From positions 124,001 through 188,000 of the forward strand of contig JBBTTF010000001.1 in assembly GCA_038064375.1 (NCBI GenBank): DNA of 64,000 nt, given 5' to 3'. Made by a program: the position numbers and the translations under genes. Under the pieces are notes generated by a model that worked only from the letters and a program-made list of their open reading frames with translations, searched no databases and had not been told where the DNA came from. Below are positions 34,545-42,574 of the stretch, piece after piece. Origin of the DNA: JBBTTE01 sp038064375. GTDB taxonomy: Bacteria; Patescibacteriota; Saccharimonadia; Saccharimonadales; UBA4665. Position 1 is the first letter of the stretch, and each line of letters opens with the position of its first letter.

Positions 34545-36454
34545 TTTGTTAGTTCGACCTTAATGTTAGGCGTTTGTTCCAGACTGGTTTTTAGCCCGGC
34601 GTAGTTAATACTCGATGCTAGTACAAAATATTGTTGACTCGGGTTTTCTTTAGCACATGAGCGTATAAGGTCGGTTAGCTTACTATCCTGACTCGAAATC
34701 TGATACCAAGTTATTGTTTTCTCGCAAAAGGTATATTCACGGGACATCATGTTGAGAAAGTGTGTTGTTATCACGTCCTCTTCGTAATTCAGATGTTTGG
34801 TAACTATGATGTTTCCTCTCGCTCCACCTCCGTTTATCAGTACATCTGACACCTGGCTGGCGGTGTACGGAGACAGATTTCTAAATGCCCCATCTATATA
34901 TTTTAAGTTCAGGAGATTCATATTGCTTGCCACAGGCACAAAAGCCAGTAAGGATGCAGTAAATATGAAAGCGCCCATGACGCCTACTTGTGGCTTGATT
35001 TTTTCGGCGAACAGAACAAATACGCTACCTACTAACACGGCGAGCAACATAAAAGGCAGAAACGAAAGCTTTACAGAGTAGTAGGTCTGTCTGCCAGCAC
35101 TAATAAATTGATAGAAGTAAATGCCGCTTGTAAGCAACAAACTTCCGCTCAGTGCTGCAGCGAAAGTTTTTTTAAGTGCAGAACTTTTGGTTATGTATAT
35201 CAGAACCATCGCAATAACAAAAAGACCAAAAAGTATAGTGTAGTTGGTTGGAGCAATCCCACCGTCCTCATTAAGTTGATTAACTTTAGTGCTATACAAA
35301 ATTTGCAAAATTCCCTGAATTGAAGCTAAGCCCAGAAGTAATAATGTGCCTGCAACGACAGGTAGACTACTGACGAACCATTTGAAAGCAGCCTTGAAGT
35401 CTTCAGAAAATATGCTCAACAGACCCATGAGTACAAGTATGTACCCAACTGGGGCTGCTAGTAGCCAGGAAAAGCCCATACCCCCTGAGATAATTAGACC
35501 AGAAATCCAGAACCTATTGGCCTTAACACGCAATCCCGTAGAATCCCTTAAGGAAGCAAACAAAAGCACGGTTAAGGACAGCAGGTAAAGCATCGGGGCT
35601 AAAAAGTTTGCGAAGCCATACTGCTGTATGCCAAAGAAAAGGAACAGCTCAGCAATAGAAGTAAAGCCGATTCCGGCCAAGAGCCCGACACTAGAAAGTC
35701 TTGATCCTAACACCTCCTCGGTAACCATAAATAGAAGGCGACAGAAGATGAATACAAGAGCGCCGTACCACATCTGCACAGTCAAGAAATACATAAGTAA
35801 AAGCTTGGTAGGGTGTTCCTTGGCGCTTATAGTTGAATCAATAGCTCTCCAAACTATCGAGTTCGAGAGGTGCCATCCTTGTGGGTAAGAAGTGAAATCA
35901 CGATAAAGTATCTTTGGTACAACTGACTTTGCTTCTCCATAGGCATAGCCTTGATTGTCGTACACCGATAATGTCATGGAAATATGAGTTGTGTGATCAA
36001 ACCCAGTAGTGCTATAGCGAATAAGCTGTTGTAGAATTGGCCCGCCATGGAGAGTGCCTAGAGTCATAATTCCGACACTTGCCGCGCTTACAAGTAGGGC
36101 TGCAATATCTGTTCGACTAACTAGAGTTACCGCCACCTCACCGCTGCCTCTTAATCGCATACGCATCAGGAGTAAGTATGCTAACACTTGCGCTACAACT
36201 ACATAAGGCACCGTCAAGCGTAGATTTAGAGCCCAAAAAACTATGGCAAGTATCTGCTGAGAAGCTGTTATTAACGTAAAAGCAAGCACTAATCTTAAGA
36301 GAAACGAATCTATCTTTTTTGAAAATGGCCAATAAACTGCCCACAGAATAACGCAGAACATAAGCGCCAATAGCTTAAAGGGCGTAAAAGATAAGCACAC
36401 CAATACAATGCTAATAACTGCGGCAGATTTAGTATTTGATAAATTAGTCAACAT
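34541..36454 (-). CDS. Large polytopic membrane protein, possible GT-C glycosyltransferase
   Basis: A 637-residue protein with about 12-13 hydrophobic segments and an extracytoplasmic C-terminal domain of about 110 residues. The first larger loop contains TTGFDHTTHISMTLSVYDNQGYAYG, with an acidic residue that could act as a GT-C catalytic Asp. Another loop has FTSYPQGWHLSNSIVW. I do not recognise a named family. The topology fits lipid-linked-sugar-using GT-C enzymes or a chain-modifying membrane protein. It is transcribed against the surrounding polysaccharide genes. The short palindrome ATTATAAT at 36488-36495 could act as a -10 for both this gene and the rightward methyltransferase. Confidence 0.7.
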   Translation of the reverse strand: MLTNLSNTKSAAVISIVLVCLSFTPFKLLALMFCVILWAVYWPFSKKIDSFLLRLVLAFTLITASQQILAIVFWALNLRLTVPYVVVAQVLAYLLLMRMRLRGSGEVAVTLVSRTDIAALLVSAASVGIMTLGTLHGGPILQQLIRYSTTGFDHTTHISMTLSVYDNQGYAYGEAKSVVPKILYRDFTSYPQGWHLSNSIVWRAIDSTISAKEHPTKLLLMYFLTVQMWYGALVFIFCRLLFMVTEEVLGSRLSSVGLLAGIGFTSIAELFLFFGIQQYGFANFLAPMLYLLSLTVLLFASLRDSTGLRVKANRFWISGLIISGGMGFSWLLAAPVGYILVLMGLLSIFSEDFKAAFKWFVSSLPVVAGTLLLLGLASIQGILQILYSTKVNQLNEDGGIAPTNYTILFGLFVIAMVLIYITKSSALKKTFAAALSGSLLLTSGIYFYQFISAGRQTYYSVKLSFLPFMLLAVLVGSVFVLFAEKIKPQVGVMGAFIFTASLLAFVPVASNMNLLNLKYIDGAFRNLSPYTASQVSDVLINGGGARGNIIVTKHLNYEEDVITTHFLNMMSREYTFCEKTITWYQISSQDSKLTDLIRSCAKENPSQQYFVLASSINYAGLKTSLEQTPNIKVELTN

Positions 36455-36532
36455 GACAACATTTGGTTAAATAGCTCAACATTGAGTATTATAATCGTAA
36501 GACTTAGATTAGCATAGAAACGCGGAGGACTT

Positions 36533-37228
36533 TTGAGTAAAACTACATTTGCATATACTGGCTGTGAAAACTTGGAAGTTATGGCAGATGCCGACAACTA
36601 CAATAATTTCTTAGTTGAACTTGTGGCCAGCCAGCTTAATGGTAAAGGATCAGGCAAGGTGCTTGATTTTGGCGCTGGCACAGGAACGTACGCAAAGATG
36701 CTTAGTAAGAAAGGTGTCAAAATTGATTGTCTGGAGCCAGATGCTTCACTTCAGAAAGCGCTCAAAAAAGACGGTTTCAATGTCCTGAAGGGCTCTAATG
36801 AGCTTAAGGCCAACACTTACGATCTTATATATTCATTGAATGTGTTTGAGCACATAGAAGACGATTTTGCAGAAGTTGCCAAGCTCCAGAAAGCGCTCAA
36901 AAAAGGTGGCCGACTGGTTATATATGTTCCCGCTTATCAAATATTATTTTCCTCGATGGACAAGCAGGTTGGACACTTCAGGCGTTATAGAGCTAAGAGA
37001 CTAAGGATGATGGCTGAGCACGCAGGCATTAATATTAATAGACTTGCGTACTATGACCCAATTGGTTTCTTTGCAGCATTTGCGTACAGACTCTTTGGCG
37101 GCGGCGGAGTTCTTAATCCTAAGTCTGTTCGTCTGTATGATAAGTATGCGTTCCCTTTCAGCAAAACGCTTCATCCAGTAACCAAAAAGTTTATAGGCAA
37201 GAATGCAATCTTGGTCGCTGAAAAATGA
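36533..37228 (+). CDS. Class I SAM-dependent methyltransferase
   Basis: A 231-residue protein beginning with TTG 36533, supported by GGAGG at 36523-36527. The SAM-binding motif VLDFGAGTGTYAKML lies near residues 43-57, then IDCLEPD, and the motif YDLIYSLNVFEHIEDD. VYVPAYQILFSSMDKQVGHFRRYR is common in methyltransferases of this group encoded next to GT2 genes for polyprenyl-phosphate sugars. Substrate unknown. It overlaps the next gene by four bases and forms an operon with a GT2 and a GtrA protein. Confidence 0.83.
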   Translation: MSKTTFAYTGCENLEVMADADNYNNFLVELVASQLNGKGSGKVLDFGAGTGTYAKMLSKKGVKIDCLEPDASLQKALKKDGFNVLKGSNELKANTYDLIYSLNVFEHIEDDFAEVAKLQKALKKGGRLVIYVPAYQILFSSMDKQVGHFRRYRAKRLRMMAEHAGININRLAYYDPIGFFAAFAYRLFGGGGVLNPKSVRLYDKYAFPFSKTLHPVTKKFIGKNAILVAEK

Positions 37229-37962
37229 AATCAGCAAAAACAAAAAAACGCCCACAACCCGTACTAAGTATATTGATACCGGTATATAACGAAGAGAACA
37301 CACTCAATAAAATACTGACTAAAACTACTGACCTTAAAATTTCAAATTACGAAGTGATAATTGTAAACGATGCCTCTTATGACAAGACAGCAAGCATTAT
37401 AAAAAAATTTGCCAACTCATTTAAAAGCACCAACGTTAATCTATCTGTTTTCACGCACAAAATTAATAAGGGGAAAGGAGCAGCAATCAAGACTGCTTTG
37501 AAGCAAGCTAAAGGGGAATATTTTGTTATTCAGGACGCAGATTTGGAGTATGACCCAAAAGATATACAGCCCCTGTTAAATAGGGCAATTACAGACGATC
37601 TTCCTGCTGTTTATGGATCTCGCTTCCTCGGCACAATAAAGAATATGCCACGAGCAAATTACTTCGCAAACAAGTTCTATAATTTTATGCTAAGGCGGCT
37701 CTATGATACTGACATCACAGACATGCACACTTGCTATAAATTGGTCAGGACTGATCTTATGAAAGAATTTAAGATGCAGTCAGAGGGGTTTGGGTATGCC
37801 ACAGAATTAGTGAGCAGGCTGCTTAAAAGGAACGTAAATATTACAGATATGCCCATTAATTTTAATGGCAGAACAAAGAAGCAAGGCAAGAAAATTGGTG
37901 TCAAGGATGGCGTCGACTGCATATACATGATGTTTAAGTACAGGTTCAGCAAAAGCGCATGA
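37225..37962 (+). CDS. Glycosyltransferase family 2, polyprenyl-phosphate sugar synthase-like
   Basis: A 245-residue GT-A enzyme. It has SILIPVYNEENTLNKIL, VNDASYDKT, and the metal-binding DADLEYDP (DXD-type), followed by VYGSRFLG and the DMHTCYKLVRTDL block of dolichol/undecaprenyl-phosphate mannose or glucose synthases. There is no membrane segment, so it probably works with the GtrA-like protein encoded next, overlapping by four bases. The pair is typical of systems that make a lipid-linked sugar, flip it, and add it to glycan outside the membrane. Confidence 0.88.
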   Translation: MKSAKTKKRPQPVLSILIPVYNEENTLNKILTKTTDLKISNYEVIIVNDASYDKTASIIKKFANSFKSTNVNLSVFTHKINKGKGAAIKTALKQAKGEYFVIQDADLEYDPKDIQPLLNRAITDDLPAVYGSRFLGTIKNMPRANYFANKFYNFMLRRLYDTDITDMHTCYKLVRTDLMKEFKMQSEGFGYATELVSRLLKRNVNITDMPINFNGRTKKQGKKIGVKDGVDCIYMMFKYRFSKSA

Positions 37963-38384
37963 AGGAGTACATCTATGAAATTTACAGAGACAAGAACTTA
38001 ACCATTAAGTTTGGCATTATTGGTGCCATTGGATTTGTATGTAACTTCATGGTTCTAAAAACCGCAACTGATCAGCTAGACCTCAACAAGATTTTAGCAG
38101 AGCTGATTGCAGCGGCCATTGCTTTGCATGTAACTTTCCTACTGCATGACAAGTGGACTTATCGCATCAACAAAACGGTACATAAATATCACCTCAAGTT
38201 TTCACAACGCTACAGAGCGTATCTTTTGAGCAATTCGTTCGCGTCTCTTTTAACAGTAATATTCTTTGCCATTTTCTCGACATTCTTAAGTCATTTACCG
38301 GCACTTGCGCTAGCTGCGCTAGCAGGCCTTACATGGAACTTTTTCGTTAACAAAAAGATAATATGGCATCACAAGCCTCACTAA
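37959..38384 (+). CDS. GtrA-like membrane protein
   Basis: A 141-residue protein with four hydrophobic segments. The block TIKFGIIGAIGFVCNFMVL at the start and the C-terminal WNFFVNKKIIWHHK are signatures of the GtrA family. GtrA proteins are thought to flip undecaprenyl-phosphate-linked sugars. It directly follows, and overlaps, a GT2 gene, the usual GtrA/GtrB pairing. A GT-C enzyme that would use the flipped sugar may be the convergently placed 637-residue membrane protein. Confidence 0.88.
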   Translation: MKEYIYEIYRDKNLTIKFGIIGAIGFVCNFMVLKTATDQLDLNKILAELIAAAIALHVTFLLHDKWTYRINKTVHKYHLKFSQRYRAYLLSNSFASLLTVIFFAIFSTFLSHLPALALAALAGLTWNFFVNKKIIWHHKPH

Positions 38385-38400
38385 TCCGAGTAGTGACAGA

Positions 38401-40098
38401 CTAATTAACTGTTACGCCGAGCCAAGAATCTGCGTTCATGTTCCATGTATAGCCTGGAGCGCCCTCCACGATTGGCTGGAAGTGCTCCTGATAGAATCCT
38501 GTCTGTGCTCCAGCCAAAGCAGTCAGAGGAAACTCGTACTGTACAATCTGACTAGGCTGAACCGTGTGCTGCGCGCTAGATAAAGTAACCCCGTCTGCTT
38601 GGTATACCTTACTAAAGGTTAGATTAGTGCGGTTAGAAGACGGCCAACCAGTGTTGAAGATGCTGACACGATTAATTGGCCACCCAGTAGCCAGATGGAC
38701 TGGGAGCTTGCCCGTTGGAACTGATATGTCATCAAACCACGGAGATCCTCCAACATTCTTAAATCTCAGATATGAATTTGCTGCAACGCCTCCGCGAGAA
38801 ATAGTTGGGTATGCGCTTTGGCCGGCATATGCTGCTTTATACGATGGCTTGTGTACGCCAATATCGAGGTATGCCCAGCCACCAAGATTCCACATGTATC
38901 CGGGAGCACCTTCAAGTATTGGCTGGAAGTATTCACGGTATACGCCCCCTGGGATGTTAGGATTGGCATAGACGGTAAAAGCAAACTTAGCAATTTGTCC
39001 TGGCTGAACCGTGTGTTGCTCACTTGCTAATGTAACCCCGTCTGCTTCATAAACGGCTGAGAAAAAGCCTGTTGCTCGGTTTGAAGATAGCCACCCATTT
39101 GCCTTGAATGCCGAGTTTCGATTTATAGGGAAAGTGGAGGCAAAGTGAATCGGGGAGTACCCAGGAAAATTACTAGCGTCATCTTTCCAGAATGAGGTAC
39201 CGGTGTTTTTAAACATAAAGTATACGGATACGCCCACACCAGAATCAATTACAGGGTAGGCACTTTGCGATACGTATTGTGCAGAGAAGGAGGGATCATA
39301 TGTTGACCCAAACCACTGGTTGAAGTAGTAGACAAACCAATAACTCCCTGAATAGTATTGTTGGGAGCTACCTGGGTATACGTGTGGAGTGTAGCAGTAT
39401 AAGGTTGCAGTCGCAGCATTTGGAATAACAAACTGTGCGTAAACATTGCCAGCATCGTCTTTGAAAGCGACATTGTTGCCTGCCTTTAGTGCGGCCGTGT
39501 AATATCTAGTGGCACCATTGCATGGATAGCTAGCAGGGGTGTAGCCCCAGTAGTTATTACCACTAGACAGTTCCATATCAACACGAAACTGCCATGTTCC
39601 ATTGTCTACCTGATTAAAGAAACCTGGGTAACTGCAACTTCCAGAGTCAGGACAACCATAGCCCATGGCGTACGTTATTTGTGACGCAATGGGGTTCGGA
39701 GTGGTAACCAGAGATTGTTCTTTTTGCAAAGTAGCTAAAATCACACGCGGGTTTATGCCGTATGCACGCGCTGAGTCATAAATGATCTTTGCAGCACTAA
39801 CTCTACTGCCGCAAGAGTAATAAGTAGCATAGAATGCATAATGAGTGCCCGAAGGACTGCCGCAATCTTCAATTTCGGTGAAGCTTGCAAGGCCGCTACC
39901 CTTGCTTTGCAAAAAAGCTTGAATATCAGCCGCGCTCATAGTAGAGGCATCTCTCATGACACCGTTATCTATTAGGTGGTCAGAATACTGAGATGGCGTT
40001 GCAGCACTAGCCAACGGCGCACCAATAAACGAAAAAGCCAAAAGCATCAGCAATGTACCGGAGCCAACCATGCTAATTTTTTTAAAAAGATTATTCAT
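38401..40098 (-). CDS. Secreted lysozyme-like protein with two NBR1-type Ig-like repeats
   Basis: A 565-residue protein with a signal peptide (MNNLFKKISMVGSGTLLML to APLASAATP). Residues about 35-270 include NPRVILATLQKEQSLV with a glutamate typical of lysozyme-like hydrolases, and several cysteines. Residues about 280-415 and 425-565 are tandem copies: each has a FKNxGxxxW motif (MFKNTGTSFWKDD; RFKNVGGSPWFDD), then SSNR, EADGVTLxSxQHTVQPxQI, and FQPIxEGAPGYxWN. The motif resembles the NBR1 Ig-like domain. The protein probably acts on or binds the cell surface, perhaps a host's. It overlaps the upstream Gmad2 gene by one base. Confidence 0.75.
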   Translation of the reverse strand: MNNLFKKISMVGSGTLLMLLAFSFIGAPLASAATPSQYSDHLIDNGVMRDASTMSAADIQAFLQSKGSGLASFTEIEDCGSPSGTHYAFYATYYSCGSRVSAAKIIYDSARAYGINPRVILATLQKEQSLVTTPNPIASQITYAMGYGCPDSGSCSYPGFFNQVDNGTWQFRVDMELSSGNNYWGYTPASYPCNGATRYYTAALKAGNNVAFKDDAGNVYAQFVIPNAATATLYCYTPHVYPGSSQQYYSGSYWFVYYFNQWFGSTYDPSFSAQYVSQSAYPVIDSGVGVSVYFMFKNTGTSFWKDDASNFPGYSPIHFASTFPINRNSAFKANGWLSSNRATGFFSAVYEADGVTLASEQHTVQPGQIAKFAFTVYANPNIPGGVYREYFQPILEGAPGYMWNLGGWAYLDIGVHKPSYKAAYAGQSAYPTISRGGVAANSYLRFKNVGGSPWFDDISVPTGKLPVHLATGWPINRVSIFNTGWPSSNRTNLTFSKVYQADGVTLSSAQHTVQPSQIVQYEFPLTALAGAQTGFYQEHFQPIVEGAPGYTWNMNADSWLGVTVN

Positions 40099-40649
40099 TA
40101 AAACTTGATCGCTATCTGCACTTCATTAATTTCATTACCAGACGCACTAATACTGAAAACATCGAGACGCCCACTACTGCCTTTTGGGCTGAAGCCAAGC
40201 GCTACCGAATACTTACCATTGCTTACATCGATGATGCCTTGTGATATTACCCCAGAAGAATCATCAATAAGCCGATACTGTATTTGACCTACAGAAGCGG
40301 TACCGCTAAGCGTGGCGCCTGACTTTATTGTTTGATCTTTTATTGGTTGCTGAACAACGATAACGCCTGATTCAGAGCTGATCCACTGATTTGGCTTCGT
40401 TGTTACTGCCTGAGGATTCTGGTTTGGTGTCGCAGTCCCTTGATTGTTTGAGGCAGCTCCAGACAGCTCCTTCTCCCCAGTATTTGTGGTGGCTGCCGGC
40501 AATTTTTTAATTGTTGCAACGGGTGTTTTTTGTTTCGGTACAGGGTCGCGGTTGACCCATGAGTAAACACCAACTCCTACTAAAACGACTACGACAGCGC
40601 CCAGAAAGAGCCGTTGACGATTTGACAGGGAGCGTTTTTTCGTGACCAT
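40098..40649 (-). CDS. Membrane-anchored Gmad2 immunoglobulin-like protein
   Basis: A 183-residue protein. It has a basic N-terminus (MVTKKRSLSNRQR), one hydrophobic anchor (about 14-32), and a Thr/Asn/Gln-rich linker to about residue 95. The C-terminal domain GVIVVQQPIKDQTIKSGATLSGTASVG, with GVISQGIIDVSNGKYSVALGF, fits the Gmad2 Ig-like domain found on bacterial spore and surface proteins. Its binding partner is unknown. A minus-strand TAAAAT (40661-40656) ends exactly 6 bases before the ATG, so the mRNA is probably leaderless. The secreted lysozyme-like gene follows in the same operon. Confidence 0.75.
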   Translation of the reverse strand: MVTKKRSLSNRQRLFLGAVVVVLVGVGVYSWVNRDPVPKQKTPVATIKKLPAATTNTGEKELSGAASNNQGTATPNQNPQAVTTKPNQWISSESGVIVVQQPIKDQTIKSGATLSGTASVGQIQYRLIDDSSGVISQGIIDVSNGKYSVALGFSPKGSSGRLDVFSISASGNEINEVQIAIKF

Positions 40650-40655
40650 ACTTCT

Positions 40656-40661
40656 ATTTTA
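40656..40661 (-). promoter_or_regulatory. -10 element of the Gmad2 gene, leaderless spacing
   Basis: TAAAAT on the minus strand, preceded by TGT (extended -10), then six bases (AGAAGT) and the ATG. Confidence 0.55.
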
Positions 40662-40751
40662 ACAATTTGTATATAAATAGTATCACCCAACAGGACAATA
40701 TTCAAGATAACAACATTCAAATATGTAGCTTTTTTGGTATCATAGAAGACA

Positions 40752-41789
40752 ATGATATTAGTAATTATAGCCGGAGGGTCCGGATCGCGCCTCTGGCCGC
40801 TTTCTACACCCGAGTACCCTAAGCACTTGCTGAAGATTAATGGCGACTCGCGGTCGCTGTTACAGAAGACTTATGACCGTGCCCGCAGCCTGACCGACAA
40901 GATCTACATCGTCTCTGATAGCAGTCACATCCAGCACGTTAAAGAGCAGCTGTCAGAACTACCTGACGACGCCTTCATCGTCGAACCAGCCAGAAGAGGC
41001 ACCGCTAACTGTATTGTCGCTGCCCTTGGCTACATCAGCAAAAAGCATGATAACGATGAGCCTATTGCCTCAATCCACGCCGACCACTACATCCGTGATC
41101 TAGAGGGCTTTAAGCATAGCTTTAAGATAGCCAATCAAATCTCCGAGCAAGAAGGTAAGATTGTTCTTGTTGGTATTGAGCCTGATCACCCAGCCACCGG
41201 CTTTGGTTATATTCAGAAGGGCGCACCTGCCGATGATTCCAGCCTTGTTTACGAAGTAAAGTCGTTCAAAGAGAAGCCTGACGCCGATGTAGCCCAAGAG
41301 TATTACACCAGCGGCAACTACTTATGGAACTCCGGCTTCTTTGTTGGCTCAGTCAATACATTCAAGCAAAAGATGGAAGCCTTTGCTCCCGATCTACTGG
41401 CTAACTACGACAAGCTTGTGTCTGCCCCCGACGACCAATACCAAGACACCTACCTCGGCCTAACCAGTGAAGCCATCGACTACGCACTAATAGAAAAGGT
41501 AGAGGATCTGCTAGTAGTCCCAGCCTCGTTTGACTGGATGGACCTAGGCTCGTTTAGCGATCTGCACAAGGCAGTTGGTGGCGATGAGCAAGGCAATCAC
41601 ACAGAAGGCAACGTCGAACTAGAAGCCGTCAGCAACTCCTTAGTCCACAACCAAGAGGACAAGCCAATCGCTGTCATTGGACTAGACAATGTGGTGGTCG
41701 TTAACACCCCACAAGGCCTACTAATCACCCGCAAAGATATGTCGCAAAAAGTCGGCGACGTTAGTAAACGAATAGGAGAAAAATCTTGA
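40752..41789 (+). CDS. manC: Mannose-1-phosphate guanylyltransferase
   Basis: A 345-residue nucleotidyltransferase. The loop AGGSGSRLWPLSTPEYPKHL (residues 7-26) binds GTP, and EPARRGTANCIVAALGY and FNSGFFV-like LWNSGFFVGS are family blocks. It makes GDP-mannose from mannose-1-P. It lacks the C-terminal phosphomannose isomerase domain of bifunctional enzymes (about 470 residues). It overlaps the phosphomannomutase gene by four bases, so two successive steps are cotranslated. TGGTATCAT (40735-40743) is a likely extended -10 with an 8-base leader gap. Confidence 0.93.
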   Translation: MILVIIAGGSGSRLWPLSTPEYPKHLLKINGDSRSLLQKTYDRARSLTDKIYIVSDSSHIQHVKEQLSELPDDAFIVEPARRGTANCIVAALGYISKKHDNDEPIASIHADHYIRDLEGFKHSFKIANQISEQEGKIVLVGIEPDHPATGFGYIQKGAPADDSSLVYEVKSFKEKPDADVAQEYYTSGNYLWNSGFFVGSVNTFKQKMEAFAPDLLANYDKLVSAPDDQYQDTYLGLTSEAIDYALIEKVEDLLVVPASFDWMDLGSFSDLHKAVGGDEQGNHTEGNVELEAVSNSLVHNQEDKPIAVIGLDNVVVVNTPQGLLITRKDMSQKVGDVSKRIGEKS

Positions 41790-42559
41790 AGAAACTAATC
41801 GCCTTTGATCTCGATGGAACCCTAGCCGACAGCAAATCTCCACCCGATGACCGCATGACCGAGCTACTCGCTCAGTTGCTGACTAAGTTTGAGGTCTGCG
41901 TGATTTCTGGAGGCAAGTTTGAGCAGTTTAAGAAGCAGCTTTTGAATGGCCTGCAAGCGACTCCAACCCAACTAGAGAGCCTTCACCTAATGCCAACCTG
42001 CGGCACGCAGTATTATCGCTACGACATTGGCAAAGATGATTGGCACCAGATCTACGCCGAGAATCTAACTGAGCCCGAGAAGAAACAAATTGTTGACGCT
42101 CTCAACAAAGGTTTTGACCACTTTGGTATCAAAGAGAAGGAAACCTACGGCGAGATTATCGAAGACCGTGGCTCACAGATCACCTACTCGGTCCTAGGGC
42201 AGGATATTGTTGATGTTCTTGGCAAAGAAGGCGTTAAGCGCAAAGAAGAATGGGATCCCGACAACTCCAAGAAGCTGGCCGTTAGGGATTATGTAGCTGA
42301 CCTGATACCTGACTTTGAAGTTCGTGCCGGCGGCGTCACATCTATCGACGTAACCAAGCAAGGCATCGACAAAGCCTACGGTATGCGTAAGCTAATGGAA
42401 ATGCTCGAGATCGGCAAAGACGACATCTTGTTTGTCGGTGACCGCTTGCAAGAAGGCGGCAACGACTACCCAGTCAAAGCCTACGGCATCGACAGTCTAG
42501 AAATCTCTCGCTGGCAGGACACGGCGATTGCCGTTCAGGCTATTTTGCACGTGGCTTAA
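41786..42559 (+). CDS. Phosphomannomutase of the HAD (eukaryotic PMM) type
   Basis: A 257-residue HAD-IIB protein. The DxD nucleophile motif is FDLDGTLAD (D8, D10), the cap contains TYGEIIEDRGSQITYSVLGQ, and the late motif FVGDRLQEGGNDYP supplies the metal-binding Asp pair. The cap block and length match eukaryotic-type phosphomannomutases (PMM2-like), not the larger bacterial ManB enzymes. Expected reaction: mannose-6-P to mannose-1-P. Placement immediately behind manC strongly supports this. A sugar phosphatase is the alternative. GGAGAAAAA precedes the ATG. Confidence 0.83.
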   Translation: MKKLIAFDLDGTLADSKSPPDDRMTELLAQLLTKFEVCVISGGKFEQFKKQLLNGLQATPTQLESLHLMPTCGTQYYRYDIGKDDWHQIYAENLTEPEKKQIVDALNKGFDHFGIKEKETYGEIIEDRGSQITYSVLGQDIVDVLGKEGVKRKEEWDPDNSKKLAVRDYVADLIPDFEVRAGGVTSIDVTKQGIDKAYGMRKLMEMLEIGKDDILFVGDRLQEGGNDYPVKAYGIDSLEISRWQDTAIAVQAILHVA

Positions 42560-42574
42560 AGCGCCACAAAGGAC

